From: Zizania palustris
Taxonomy: Eukaryota; Streptophyta; Magnoliopsida; Poales; Poaceae
Length of the DNA: 64,000 nt
Reading direction: 5' to 3'
Assembly (NCBI GenBank): GCA_019279435.1
Contig: JAAALK010000079.1
Span: 105,877,198 to 105,941,197 of the forward strand
The notes beneath the pieces are model-generated. The model searched no databases. It worked only from the letters and a program-made list of their open reading frames with translations, and was not told the origin of the DNA. The first letter of the stretch is position 1. The number at the start of each line of letters is the position of its first letter. Both the position numbers and the translations under genes were made by a program. Positions 47,302 to 58,800 of the stretch are shown piece by piece.

Positions 47302-48072
47302 ATGGCCAACGACCAAGGATCTGAAGCCCCACGCGACGGAAACACCTCAGGCAATCTGCCTCAGTGGGGTGCAGCTGGCCAACAGCAGACCCCCGTTGCC
47401 TATCATCCCACACGAGTGGAGATGATGGCAAAACAAAACCAACTGATCGCCACGCTGCTTACCTAGATGCAACAACAACAAAACCAGATGCAAGAGTAGC
47501 AGGCACAGTTGTTCAGTCTCCAACAACAACAACACGAGTTCTCCCTTCAGTTAGTCTTTGGGGATTTTGCCAATTTGTAGAAATGGGTGAACAACACAAT
47601 TATTCAGGAAACTGAACAAAACAACGTGGACCAGAAGAAGCGAAGAATGATCGCCTACCGCCAGCAGCAAGGAGTGGTGCAGAAGCCACGCCCGGTGATT
47701 CCGCCTCAAGCCCCAACCCCTTTCGATCCACGGACCACCCTTAGAGGGCCAAGCTCAGGCATCCCACCCCAAGCACCGCCAGCTGGAAGAGATCCAGCAC
47801 ACGCTACCAGATACAAGAGGGACAGGAACAATAAACCAATAATATGCTTCAACTGTCGCCACGGGGGTCACTTCTACAACATGTGCCCCTACCCCAAGCA
47901 GGCATCATCCTTTGTTCCAAGCCCAGTGGGACGTACCCTAGTTCACCACAACTCCGCTCAAGAAAACCAAGATACGACAGTAGGCCTTTCCAATTTGATC
48001 TCGACTGACCCAAATCCGGAGAACATTTTGCCTGTTTCTGAAGCAACACCATCTCCTAATCCGGAGCACTAG
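47302..48072 (+). pseudogene. Tekay-type gag lacking its capsid core, three TAG stops
   Basis: The ATG at 47302 (N-term M-A-N-D-Q-G-S-E-A) is followed by a glutamine-rich stretch, then a direct jump to F-S-L-Q-L-V-F-G-D-F-A-N-L, a polar linker, the zinc knuckle C-F-N-C-R-H-G-G-H-F-Y-N-M-C (47847-47888), and a proline/serine-rich tail to the stop at 48070-48072. Compared with the minus-strand relative (54944-54245), the Retrotrans_gag core is deleted at a short S-L-Q similarity. All three in-frame stops are TAG at positions where the relatives or context suggest CAG. No pol follows; the polypurine tract and LTR c come 60 bases later. Confidence 0.68.
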
Positions 48073-48134
48073 TAGAACCCCGTCCCTTAGTTTTCCTGAG
48101 GTTCGCTTCGAATCTCGAGGACGAGATTCTCTGT

Positions 48135-48142
48135 AAGGGGGA
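48135..48142 (+). other. Polypurine tract before LTR c
   Basis: aaggggga within ctgtaagggggatagtat, six bases before the LTR start at 48149, preceded by the ctcgaggacgagattct phrase typical of Tekay-type 3' ends. Confidence 0.7.
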
Positions 48143-49671
48143 TAGTATTGTAACACCCCGGAATTAAAAATAAAATAAAAAGGAGGGAAATAAAATTTCT
48201 GGAATAAAAATAAATTATTTATTTAAAGTAAAGGTTAAAAGAACCCAATTAAAGCAAAACAGGGATAAATATTTAAAATTCGAACCTGAAAAATTTATGA
48301 TGAAATCTAGAAACCAAGAAATATTTTTGAGAATTTTTACAAAATTTTAGCAATAGTGCTTCAAGCCTTAAACAAATAAACCAATTTCTAGAATTATTAT
48401 AAATGAAAAATACATTTTAAATGATATTGGGCCGCAACCCCCAATTCCCTCCAGCCCGGCCCGATCCAGCCGCCTCGGCCACTGACAGGCGAGACCCACC
48501 TATCGGCGTCGTCCCCCTTCTCTCCTCCGCGCTCGCGCCCACCCTGGCCCACTCATCAGCCACTCCCTCTGCCTTCCTTTCACACCGTCGGCGACCCCTT
48601 TAAATACCACCGCCCTCGCCGCACTTCGCCTCGCTGATAGCCCCAGCCATTTCAAACCGAAGCGCCACCACTTGGGTTTTTTGGTTTTTCCCCTGTTTCT
48701 CCTCCGGCAGCCCATCACCGGCGCGTCGAGCCACCGCCGCCCTCGCCGTCGCCCCCACAAGAACCACCATCGCCTCCTCTACCTCGGCCCCACCTCCGTT
48801 GGGCCGGATCACCCCTGGATCGCCTCGCCGCCGTCGCACCCGAGAAGCCCGACACCATCTTCTCGTCGCTGGTCGCTGTCCCTGCTCCAACGTCGTCACC
48901 GCCGGTAAGCCTGGGTCCCCCTTGTGCCTCTCTTTCCATTATTGGCCTTAGCCGTATCCTTAGACCTCGCCGTCGCCGGGATTTCATCGCCGGTTGCGTT
49001 GCCGGAGCCGGAGAAGAAGGGTACCCAGCCCCCTTCCGCGCATGCCGTGCCGGATGGGATGACAGCCGTCCGATCGGATCTAGACGCTTGGCATTAATTC
49101 ATTTTGGCGGATTAATCTGGGATGTCCGATTCCGGCGAAGGGGTATCGATGAATCCTAGCCGTCGGATTTCACTTAAACCACCCACACGCGCTCTAGCCA
49201 TTGGATCTTGATCCAACCGCTGCCACGTGCCTGGTCCACATGCGTAGTCAACGGTTCACGGTGAACCCAGTTCACCGTGGACCAGGGACTGTTTTCTGTT
49301 TAAATAAAAATTCAGAAATCTGTTTAAACTTTAAAAATTCATATCTTGCTCAAACTAACTCCAAATTTGACCATTTTAATTCTGGAAAATTTGTCTTTTT
49401 ATTCTCTACACGTTTATGCAATAAAAACAATATGTTTATTTGGCACAAAATATTCTTATTAAATAAATGAATAAAAAACCCCTTAGGGATAAATTGTTAA
49501 TTCATAAAATAAATTAGGAAAAACCTTAAAATCTAATCTTTAATGTTATTCAACATAACTTCATAATAATAAAGCTTTATTTCACATATTAAAATCCATA
49601 ATACTTGTATGCTTATGACTTGTGATGTTTTGATTGTTTATTAAATATTATGTTTACTTTTTCCATATCGA

Positions 49672-49741
49672 GAAGACCACGAGTTTGTCGAGGAGCCGGA
49701 GTTTTACCCCGAGGTTCCACCTTCACCATTTGCTGAGCAAG
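49672..49741 (+). other. Coding-like block (exon-1-like) in LTR c
   Basis: It reads E-D-H-E-F-V-E-E-P-E-F-Y-P and E-V-P-P-S-P-F-A-E-Q with gcaagt donor from 49742. The interval to the exon-2-like block at 50797 is 1055 bases. Confidence 0.5.
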
Positions 49742-50796
49742 GCAAGTCACAACACCATTTTGATCATCATTGAGCCCATGTTTTAATAAATTATCGCTAT
49801 AACTCATAGGATAATATTGCATTAATCAAATATCAAGCCCTACACTATATTTATTAGATCCCCATCCTTGAGTGCAAACCCAAGCCATGCTTATTGAGCC
49901 TACACTACTTGTCACTCTACAAATATTATATTAGCTAGTGTCGAATGTACCGACACAACTACTACAGGGTAAAAGAACGATTCGTAGAAAGATGGATTCT
50001 GCTATATGTATTTCCCTGTTATTCTCATCTCTGGACTCTGTTAGAGTTGGCTATGTTATAAGTATGGTGGGTTCCGGGTGCAAGCTCGGGAATTGGTTGG
50101 TCGCACCCGGGGCACTATAAGGACCGGTCAGCGGGATCTGTTGCAAAGCACTTCCGTACTAACCACAAGTCTAATGGGTAAGTCCTAACTGGAAGTATGG
50201 AACAAACCGACTCGATGCACCATAGTGGAGGGGGCAAGGGGCAACCTGCGGGTGACTTGTACCGACGTGGCTCAAGGGAGGGTATGGTTTTGGCTCGACG
50301 CGTCGGGGCACCATATGAAATCCATAAGAGGGTGCTATCGGGTCGAGGCGGTCCATATGGAAGGTTTTGGCACAAGTTCCCATGGTATGGGTCATCTCGT
50401 TACACTTTGCTGTAAGTGATGAGTGTGTGCCTTGTGGGTACAGTGGTACACTTCTGATCAGAGTATTTAATCTTTTCGAAAAGTCGAGCTCACAGTCAAG
50501 GGCGGGTTGTGTGACTTCTCGCAGTTAGTTTACTATTGTTTGAATGGTTGAGTTATTCATAGCATGTAAGGACTGTTGAGCGAGGGTGGGCTGACTGTAC
50601 CCCTCGAGTTAGAAGATGATGATGCATACTCATGTTTACATTTCTGTAATAATAACTTGATCTCATTTAAATGCTTTACAATTATGCTTTTCCGCAAAAT
50701 TAGCCACTATCTCCCTTGTTATTACTCTGCATTATATTTGCATCCGGTGGCTTGCTGAGTACGTTTGTACTCACCCCCGTTGACTTACACCACCAG

Positions 50797-50834
50797 AGCC
50801 CGTCTACTACGAGGAGGATGAAGGTCTGGAGTAG
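50797..50834 (+). other. Coding-like block (exon-2-like) in LTR c
   Basis: After the tract ctcacccccgttgac and caccag it reads (g)ag-P-V-Y-Y-E-E-D-E-G-L-E-stop (TAG 50832-50834). The frame matches a junction with the exon-1-like block. Confidence 0.45.
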
Positions 50835-51049
50835 CGACCCAGTCAAGGCGAGACTGGAAGGAGGCGTTCATCTAGGACATTTGTTTTATTAGTTTCTCTT
50901 CACCTTTATTCACTTTTGTACTAATACGGTCTACGAACCGTGAATGATTGATCGTATTGTACGTGGTCGTGTGATGAATGTCTTGGTTTATTGATTTTCT
51001 ATGGAATTTCAATAAAGGTCCGGATTTATTAAATCTGGGCGTGACAAGA

Positions 51050-51062
51050 TGGTATCAGAGCC
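51050..51062 (+). other. Primer-binding site after LTR c
   Basis: TGGTATCAGAGCC, the second in the tandem array, three bases after the LTR terminus. Confidence 0.9.
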
Positions 51063-51182
51063 GACTTGACTGTAGGAAGCCAAACAGACCTAACCCTAGG
51101 ACTTATAATACCTATATTTTCTTACAAAATTACTTACCCTCTCATCTTCTGGAGTTTCACAAAAATTTTCTCTCTTTTGTAG

Positions 51183-51940
51183 ATGCCGGTCCATACCATG
51201 AGTGGGACTCTTCGCGAAGAGGTCGGATTCATCCGCGAGCTTCGCATGCTCGTCGACTTCCTTGGATTCGTCCATGAGCCCGCGTTCCATGGGATCTTTC
51301 CCGATGCGAGCGAGAGCTACTGTGAGGTCACGGTCATCATCCGCCCCTCCCCCACGCAGCCTCCCTTCTACACCCATGGAATCGGAGGACCTTCGTTCGT
51401 GGTGGCCAGCCAGCGTGCTGCACTCCAGGCCCTCGCCGAGCTTCGATTGGTCTATGACTGCCAGCTCTGTGACACCGTCTACCGCTTCATGCCCATGCGT
51501 ACACCGGGGAGTCACCACAGCATCTACATCAGCTCCCTCACTCAGAACAACTCCGCCATCGCCCGCACCATGAGACTTTTGGAGGCTATGGACAATCTTC
51601 ACACGGAGGCCGTCCTCGACGCAAATAGCCAGCACGACACCATCGACTTCTATCGTCACTCGTCGGAGAACCTAAACCGCGAGAACGCCGATATTCGTCG
51701 CTAGGTTCAATAGAACCATCACTTGACCACCGAGGTGGAGGAGTTCAGGTGCCTGAATGAGCTTCTACGCCAAGGCGCCACCGTCATAGCACAGCTTCGC
51801 CATCAGATCAAGGAGTTGCAGAAGGACCTAGAGGAGGTCGCTCCCCTTCCGCCCCGCAAACGGAAATCATTCCCGATCCCCACAGTTAGGCCCAAGAGGA
51901 TCTCCCGCAGTGCACCTCCCACCGGACCCTCCAGCTCATG
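51183..51940 (+). pseudogene. Accessory ORF1 (copy c), two TAG stops, truncated
   Basis: It is collinear with 46280-47040. The frame is uninterrupted by indels from the ATG at 51183 but contains two TAG codons close together (near 51702 and 51711) where copy b has CAG. It breaks off at about 51940 in the P-S-S-S segment, where an inverted LTR begins; the last 15-20 residues and the gag are lost. Between the copies nearly all differences are substitutions, many at third codon positions, consistent with past coding function. Unknown role; the C-terminal half is coiled coil. Confidence 0.6.
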
Positions 51941-51995
51941 GTGATGGAGGAACCTTGGGGTAAAACTCCAGCTCCTCGACGGCGTCGTAGTCTTC
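51941..51995 (-). other. Coding-like block (exon-1-like), truncated, in LTR d
   Basis: The minus strand reads E-D-Y-D-A-V-E-E-L-E-F-Y-P and V-P-P-S-P before the breakpoint. Confidence 0.45.
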
Positions 51996-54171
51996 TCGAT
52001 ACGGAAAAGTAAACACAACATTCAATAAACAATCCAAAAACCAATCGTACAAGCGTACATGTTTTTGTTGGATTAAGTGAAGGAGATAGAGTCTTAAATT
52101 CTATGGGATCATTACTTAAATATTTAAGATTAATTTTTAATGGGGTTTCTGAATTGATATAAGTATTGTTTTTCTAAGGGGTTTTTATTTTCCCTCTTTT
52201 TTTAGAGGTGAAGTAAAAAGGTATAAAACAACCTTATTGTTTTTAATGCAGTAAAAATTGTGAAATTAAGTTATTAGGTCTTCTGAAGTTATTATATAAG
52301 TTTCCCTGATATTTTTATAAAGTGTTGAATTTTCATTATATGAATTAATTACTTATCCAAAAAGGGCATTTGAAATATTATTTAATAAAATGAAATAGGC
52401 AAAATAAACATTCTATTTTTATTGCATGAAGTCATTAAGTCCTCTGAAATTAATATATAAATTTTTAAAGGTCCTTCTGAATAATTTTAAATGAAATAAA
52501 AATTAATTCCTAAAGGGGACTTTTCTTTATTATTTAATAAGAATATTTTGTGCCAAATAAACATATTGTTTTTATTGCATAAAAGTGTAGAGAATAAAAA
52601 GACAAATTTTTGAGAATTAAAATGGTCAAATTTGGAGTTAGTTTGAGCAAGATATGAATTTTTAAAGTTTAAATAGATTTCTGAATTTTCTTTTTTAAAC
52701 AGAAAACAGGCGTGGGTCCATGGTGAGCCAGGTCCACCATGGACCCGTGCACTGTGCGCGTGGGCCGGTCAGATCTGGACCGTTGGATCCAAATCCAATG
52801 GCCAGAGCGCGCGAGGGGGGGGTTAAGTGAGATCCGACAGCCCAGACACAATGATACCCCTTTGGCGCCGATTGACGGCTCAGATTAAGTCCCGATGGGA
52901 TCTAATCTAGGTCGTCCGTTCTCGATCGTAGGGCCATGGTGCCATCTGGCACGGCGGTGGCACGGGGGAGCCAGGGGGCTTCGTCCCCAACTCCGGCCGA
53001 GCGGCGGCGAGCCACGGCGATGACGAGCGGTGGTCTAATGCCCTTGGTGACGATGAAAATGGATAGAGGGGAGGGAGGGGAGTGCATCCATACCGGCGAT
53101 GGCGGCAAAGAGCGATTGACAGTGACCGGCGGTGAGAAGGAGCGGCGGAGCTGTTCAGGTTCAGCGGCGACGAGGCGCTCCGGTGGTGGTCCGGCCGAAC
53201 GGAGGTGGGGCCGAGGACGGGGAGGTGACGGGGGTCACGGTGGTGGCAACGGTTAGGGCGGTGGTGGCACGGAGCACCGGCGAGGGCTTGCCAGAGTGCG
53301 AACAGAGGAAAAACCGAGAAAAGGGGGTGGCAGCCTTCAGGTTTGTGCGGAATAGGGCTCTGGCGGCGTGGCTTGGCTACGGTGGTGTCCAGGGTATTTA
53401 TAGGCTCGTCGACGGCGGAATTGGAAGGCCTAACAAGGGGAAACCGAGAGGGATTTGCCATGTCGCCGGTGAGGTTGTCATGTGCTCAGATTGCCTTCAA
53501 AAGGGATGAAACCGCGTGGCTAGGGAGGGAAAGGTATCACCGGAGTTTGGGGAGCAAGAATCCGGGACTGGCTGGGCGAATCAAGGCGGTCGTCGGCAAT
53601 TTATGGCAAGGGGTTGACGGGAATGGAAGGGGAGAGATCCCCTTCCAACGAAGAAGAAGGGCCTGGTAGGTGGCCCCCACCTGTCAGCGGCCGGGCGCGA
53701 AACCAACAGCACCGACAGGCAGGCCACGACAGTCGGAGACCGAAGGAGAGGAGGGAGTGGCTGATGAGTGGGCCAGGGTGGGCGCGAGCGTGGAGGAGAG
53801 AGGGGGGACGGCGCCGACAGGCGGGTCCCGCCTGTCAGTGGCCGAGGCGGCTGGATCGGGCCGGGCTGGAGGGAATTGGGGGCTGCGGCCCAATATCATT
53901 TAAAATGTATTTTTCATTTAAAATAATTCTAGAAATTGGTTTATTTGTTTAAGGCTTGAAGCACTATTGCTAAAGTTTTGTAAAAATTCTCAAAACTATT
54001 TCTTGGCTTCTAGATTCCATCATAAATTTTTCATGTTCAAATTTTAAATATTTCTCCCTGTTTTGCTTTAATTGGTTTCTTTTAACCTTTTCTATAATTA
54101 AATAAAACCTTTTTATTCCAGAAAATTTGTTTCCCTCATTTTTATTTTATTTTAAATTCTGGGGTGTTACA
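51941..54171 (-). repeat. LTR 'd', inverted Tekay-type LTR, 3'-truncated
   Basis: On the minus strand it starts TGTAACACCCCAGAATTT at 54171, directly after the polypurine tract of the minus-strand gag element, so it is that element's 3' LTR. It has a TATAAATA box (minus, near 53393-53401), a GC-rich region (52900-53880) and an AT-rich region (52030-52680). It ends inside the exon-1-like block at 51941, fused head-on with ORF1 copy c. Open frames in the GC-rich part (for example 52907-53461 minus) are not supported as genes. Confidence 0.8.
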
Positions 54172-54177
54172 ATCCTA

Positions 54178-54185
54178 TCCCCCTT
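54178..54185 (-). other. Polypurine tract before LTR d
   Basis: The minus strand reads aaggggga within gtaagggggatagga, six bases before the LTR start. Confidence 0.65.
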
Positions 54186-54244
54186 ACAAAGAATCTCGTC
54201 CTCGAGATTCGAAGCAAACCTCGGAAAAACTAAGGGGCGGGGTT

Positions 54245-54944
54245 CTACTGGTGCTCCGGATTAGGAGATGGTGTTGCTTCAGAAACAGGCAAAGTGTTCT
54301 CCGGAACTGGGTTGGTTGGGGTCAAATTGGAAATGCCTTCTGTCGTATCTTGGTTTTCTTGAGCGGAGTTGTGGTGAACTAGGGTACGTCCCACTGGGCT
54401 TGGAATGGAGGATGATGTCTCCTTGGGGTAGGGGCATATGTTGTAGAAGTGACCCTCGTGGCGACAGTTGAAGCATATTATTGGTTTACCGTTCCTGTCC
54501 CTCTTGTATCCGGTAGCTTGCACTGGATCTCTTCTGGTTGGTGGTGCTTGGGGTGGGATGCCTGAGCTTGGTCCACCAAGGGTGGTCCATGGCTCGGCAT
54601 GGGTTGGGGCTTGAGGCGGAACCACCGGGCGTGGCTTCTGCATCATCCCTTGCTGCTGGCGGTAGGCGATCATTCTTCGCTTCTTCTGGTCCACCTTGTT
54701 TTGTTCGGTCTCTTGGATAATAGCTTTGTTCACCAATTTCTGAAAATTGGCGAAGTCCCCAGAGACCAACTGAAGGGAGAGCTCGTCCTTCAGTCTCCAA
54801 AGAAACTTGGCTTGGCGGGCTGCATCCGTGCGTACTTCTTCCGGTGCATAACGGGCCAACCGGTTGAATTCATGCAGGTACTCCGTAACGGTCCTGCTCA
54901 CTTGATGCAGGTCCCGGAATTCCTGCTGCTTCTGGGCTACCACG
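54245..54944 (-). pseudogene. Tekay-type gag, 3' part (split by the CRM-like element)
   Basis: On the minus strand from 54944: V-A-Q-K-Q-Q-E-F-R-D-L, then V-T-E-Y-L-H-E-F-N-R-L-A-R-Y-A-P-E-E-V, the second half of Retrotrans_gag, then F-L-W-R-L-K-D-E-L-S-L-Q-L, a linker, the knuckle C-F-N-C-R-H-E-G-H-F-Y-N-I-C (near 54470-54430) and a proline-rich tail to the stop at 54245. The N-terminal half is at 62790-62632. This 3' part is open throughout. By chance its frame stays open into the adjacent LTR as far as 55183. No pol follows; the polypurine tract is 60 bases beyond. Confidence 0.78.
54940..54944. repeat. Target-site duplication CCACG (left) of the CRM-like element
   Basis: Paired with 62632-62636. 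Joining the flanks across one copy restores the gag reading frame. Confidence 0.92.
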
Positions 54945-55853
54945 TGTTGGGGGATTGGTCCCGATCTTCCGCTAGGTGAAGGATAAACTTGGGTTGGTGG
55001 AGAATCTCGACGTTGGCGATCCAAGGCTCCGGTCCGGCGGATCAAAACCTTGCAATCGTTACACCACTGTCTCCGTTGGTTATCAACCACGCAGAACGCG
55101 ATTGACCTCGCCACGAAGGCTAATTCCTGCAAGCGAACCCAAGAACACAAGCAAGAACAGAAAGGATACAAATCGAATGCCAAATCACAGACAAACGAAG
55201 ATAAGGTGAGGTTTCACTAACGCCAATGCAGCAGCCAATCGGTCCGGTGCAAGAGGCGGGATCTAAACACAACAGTGTAGATGCAACAAAGCAAAACCTA
55301 ACCCTAGAGGTGGCTGGCGTGAGAATATATAGGGCGGCGGCCTGTGGAAGGTGAACAGACTTGGGCTGTGGGCTAGAAGACGTACAGACTCAGATTATGG
55401 CCAACACGGCCCAGTTTTGTCACGCAGGACTGTTTTAAATACACAGGACGACTCGAGACTCCAAATGAGGTGAAACCAACGGCAAACGATCCGTCTTCTC
55501 CTCAGCTTTCCAAAAAGTCCAAGAACGCGCGAATCGGACTTGGTATGAGGAAGTTATGCCCATTTTGGTGAATGGTGGTCGATGTAGTCCGAACCAGCGA
55601 ATTCTTGACTTCAAATCATCCGTGCGGCTCCGTCTTCAACTCCAACTCTCCTATTCCATCTCCCATGTTCCTAAGCAACAAAATATCACTAGTATTCAGT
55701 AGCATCCCATCCAAACAAATATAATCAAAGTTGCTAAGGAACGAATTAACCTCATGGTTTAAGCGACGGGCACGGGCGCGTGTGATTGGTCCTTGTAGTT
55801 GAATTGTAGGTGGAGGCTCCATGTGTGTATCATGTGAAGTGATGTCCTCATCA
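54945..55853 (-). repeat. 3' LTR of the CRM-like element
   Basis: TG end at 55853, CA end at 54945 (plus strand tgttggggg). The last 78 codons and stop of gag-pol lie in its U3 (55853-55616). Confidence 0.92.
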
Positions 55854-58800
55854 TCCTCCCCCTCTTGAATTGGAGTCGTCCTCGACTCAAGCTCATCATC
55901 ATCTCCCAAATAGGGCTTTAAATCTGAAATGTTAAATGTGGGACTAACCCCAAAAGCTGCAGGCAACTCAAGCTTATATGCATTGTCATTTATCTTCTCA
56001 AGCACACGGAAAGGACCATCAGCACGGGGCATCAATTTAGACTTTCGTAATTCAGGAAAACGATCCTTGCGCAAGTGCAACCAAACAAGATCACCCGGTT
56101 CAAATGTTATCTCTTTTCTACCCTTACTACCATAAGCACGATATTTCTCATTCATTTTCTCTATGTTTGCTTTAGTAGTTTCATGCATCTTAAGCAATAA
56201 TTCAGCACGTGTAGTAGCATCAAAATTCAAGTTTTCAGATGGTGGTAATGGTAGCAAATCAATAGGAGCACGCGGATTAAAACCATAGACCACTTGAAAC
56301 GGACTTACCTTAGTAGTGGAGTGTACTGACCTATTATATGCAAACTCAATATGAGGTATACACTCTTCCCAAAGCTTCAAGTTGGTCTTCAAAACAGCCC
56401 TCAACATGGTGGACAATGTGCGGTTGACGACCTCCGTTTGTCCATCCGTTTGGAGGTGGCAAGTAGTAGAAAACAGCAGCTTCGTCCCCAACTTATGCCA
56501 CAACGTCCTCCAAAAATGACTTAAGAATTTGGCATCACGATCTGAAACGATGGTATTGGGAACTCCATGCAAGCGTACGACCTCTCTGAAAAACAAATCA
56601 GCAACATTTGTAGCATCGTCGCTCTTGTGACAAGGTATAAAATGCGCCATTTTAGAGAAACGATCTACCACCACAAAAATACTATCTCTCCCCCTCCTAG
56701 TTCTAGGTAACCCTAACACAAAATCCATAGAAATATCCTCCCAAGGTACACTAGGAACGGGCAGAGGCATATAAAGACCATGTGGGTTTAGTCGGGACTT
56801 AGCTTTATTGCAAGTAGTGCATCGTGCCACATAGCGCTCAACATCTCGTCTCATCTTAGGCCAATAGAAGTGGGTGGACAGCACATCTTCAGTTTTCTTT
56901 GATCCAAAATGACCCATCAAACGACCACCATGTGCTTCCTGCAATAACAACAAGCGAAGAGAGCTAGCCGGCACACATAACTTGTTAGCACGAAAAAGAT
57001 ATCCATTATTCAGCACATATTTGTTCCAAGCACGGACATCTGTACAATTTGCAAAAGCATCTTTGAAGTCCAAATCAGTAGCATACATGTCCTTCAATGT
57101 TTCTAAACCAAAGATCTTATAATCAAGTTGAGAAAGCAATGTATAACGTCTAGACAAAGCATCCGCAATCACATTATCTTTCCCTTTCTTATGCTTAATG
57201 ATGTATGGAAAAGTTTCAATAAATTCTACCCATTTAGCATGTCGTTTATTCAGATTTGCTTGACTACGTATATGCTTCAATGCTTCATGATCCGAATGAA
57301 TAATAAACTCCTTAGGCAAAAGGTAATGTTGCCAAGTTTCAAGCACACGCACTAAGGCATATAATTCCTTATCATAGGTAGAATAGTTCAACTGTGGGCC
57401 ATGTAATTTCTCACTAAAATAGGCCACGGGTTTACCTCCTTGCAGCAGCACACCTCCTAATCCCAACCCACTAGCATCACATTCTAACTCAAAAGGCTTA
57501 CTGAAGTCGGGTAGCTGAAGTAGAGGTGCATGTGTAAGACGATCTTTGAGTGTGGCAAAAGCTTGTTCATGTGCTGGCTCCCACGCAAAAGTAATTCCCT
57601 TTTTGGTCAACTCATGCAAAGGACCGGCTATGGTGCTGAAATCTTTCACAAAACGCCGGTAGAAACCTGCAAGACCAAGAAAACTACGTACTTGTGTGAT
57701 AGTTTGGGGTTGCGGCCAGCTGTTGATGGCTTCTACCTTTGCCGCGTCGACCTCAATACCCTGTGAAGTGACAACATAGCCAAGAAACACAACTCGATCC
57801 GTGCAAAACGTGCACTTCTCAAGGTTGCCAAACATTCTAGCTTCACGGAGGGCAAAAAAAACAGCACGTAGGTGTTCAACATGTTCAGTGAGAGACTTGC
57901 TATAAACCAAGATATCATCAAAGTATACAACCACAAAGCGTCCTATAAAGTGCCGTAGGACTTCATTCATCAGGCGCATGAAGGTACTAGGTGCATTAGT
58001 AAGTCCAAAAGGCATGACAAGCCACTCATATAATCCAAACTTTGTTTTAAAAGCAGTTTTCCATTCATCACCTAGTTTCATGCGAATTTGGTGGTAGCCA
58101 CTACGGAGATCGATCTTAGAAAAGATAATGGCACCACTAAGCTCATCAAGCATGTCATCCAATCTAGGAATAGGGTGTCGATATCGAATGGTGATATTAT
58201 TAATAGCACGACAATCAACACACATGCGCCAACTACCATCTTTCTTAGGTACCAAAAGAACGGGTACTGCACAAGGACTAAGGCTTTCACGGACGTACCC
58301 ACGATCAAGAAGGTCCTGTACTTGGCGCTCAATTTCTTTTGTCTCCTCCGGATTGGTACGGTACGCTGCACGATTAGGAAGAGACGCTCCCGGGACCAAA
58401 TCAATTTGGTGCTCGATGCCGCGTATCGGTGGCAGCCCGGGTGGTATCTCAGCAGGAAACACATCATTAAACTCCTGCAAAAGGTCAGTGACTGCAACAG
58501 GAACAGTGCTAGGAATGTCCGCAAGTGAAAACAACATGTTTGTGCAAATCAAGCCGTATAGCAATGGAGTATCATCACAAATTTCAGCAAGGTCAGTTTT
58601 AGTTGCAAGCATGACATGTCCTTTCAGATTAATAACTTGTGATGAAGAAGGAGAAGCAATTTTATCTTTCTGTTGCCTCAAAAGCGTCTTAGCTACTTGC
58701 TGATTTTCAGAAAGTTGTTTGCCCTTTTGTGCATCCCTAGCATGTTTTTCTTGTTCAAATTTTATAATTTCAGCAGGAGTCATAGGAAGCAATGTAACTT

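Larger units (their letters stand above)
48149..51046 (+). repeat. LTR 'c', complete Tekay-type LTR (2898 bp)
   Basis: It starts TGTAACACCCCGGAATT at 48149 and ends GGGCGTGACA at 51046. Upstream is a polypurine tract and downstream a primer site, so it is at once the 3' LTR of the preceding element and the 5' LTR of the following one. It contains a TATA-like ctttaaatacc near 48598-48608, a GC-rich transcribed part (48610-49070), an AT-rich part (49290-49650), both coding-like blocks and AATAAA at 51011-51016. Confidence 0.88.

Noticed and set aside
52907..53461. 184-codon minus-strand open frame
   Set aside because: GC-rich LTR d sequence, low complexity, no recognisable domain, with overlapping open frames on the other strand.
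54245..55183. A 312-residue fusion gene starting inside the CRM-like LTR
   Set aside because: The first 80 or so residues are LTR sequence read by chance; only the gag part from 54944 leftward has family motifs.
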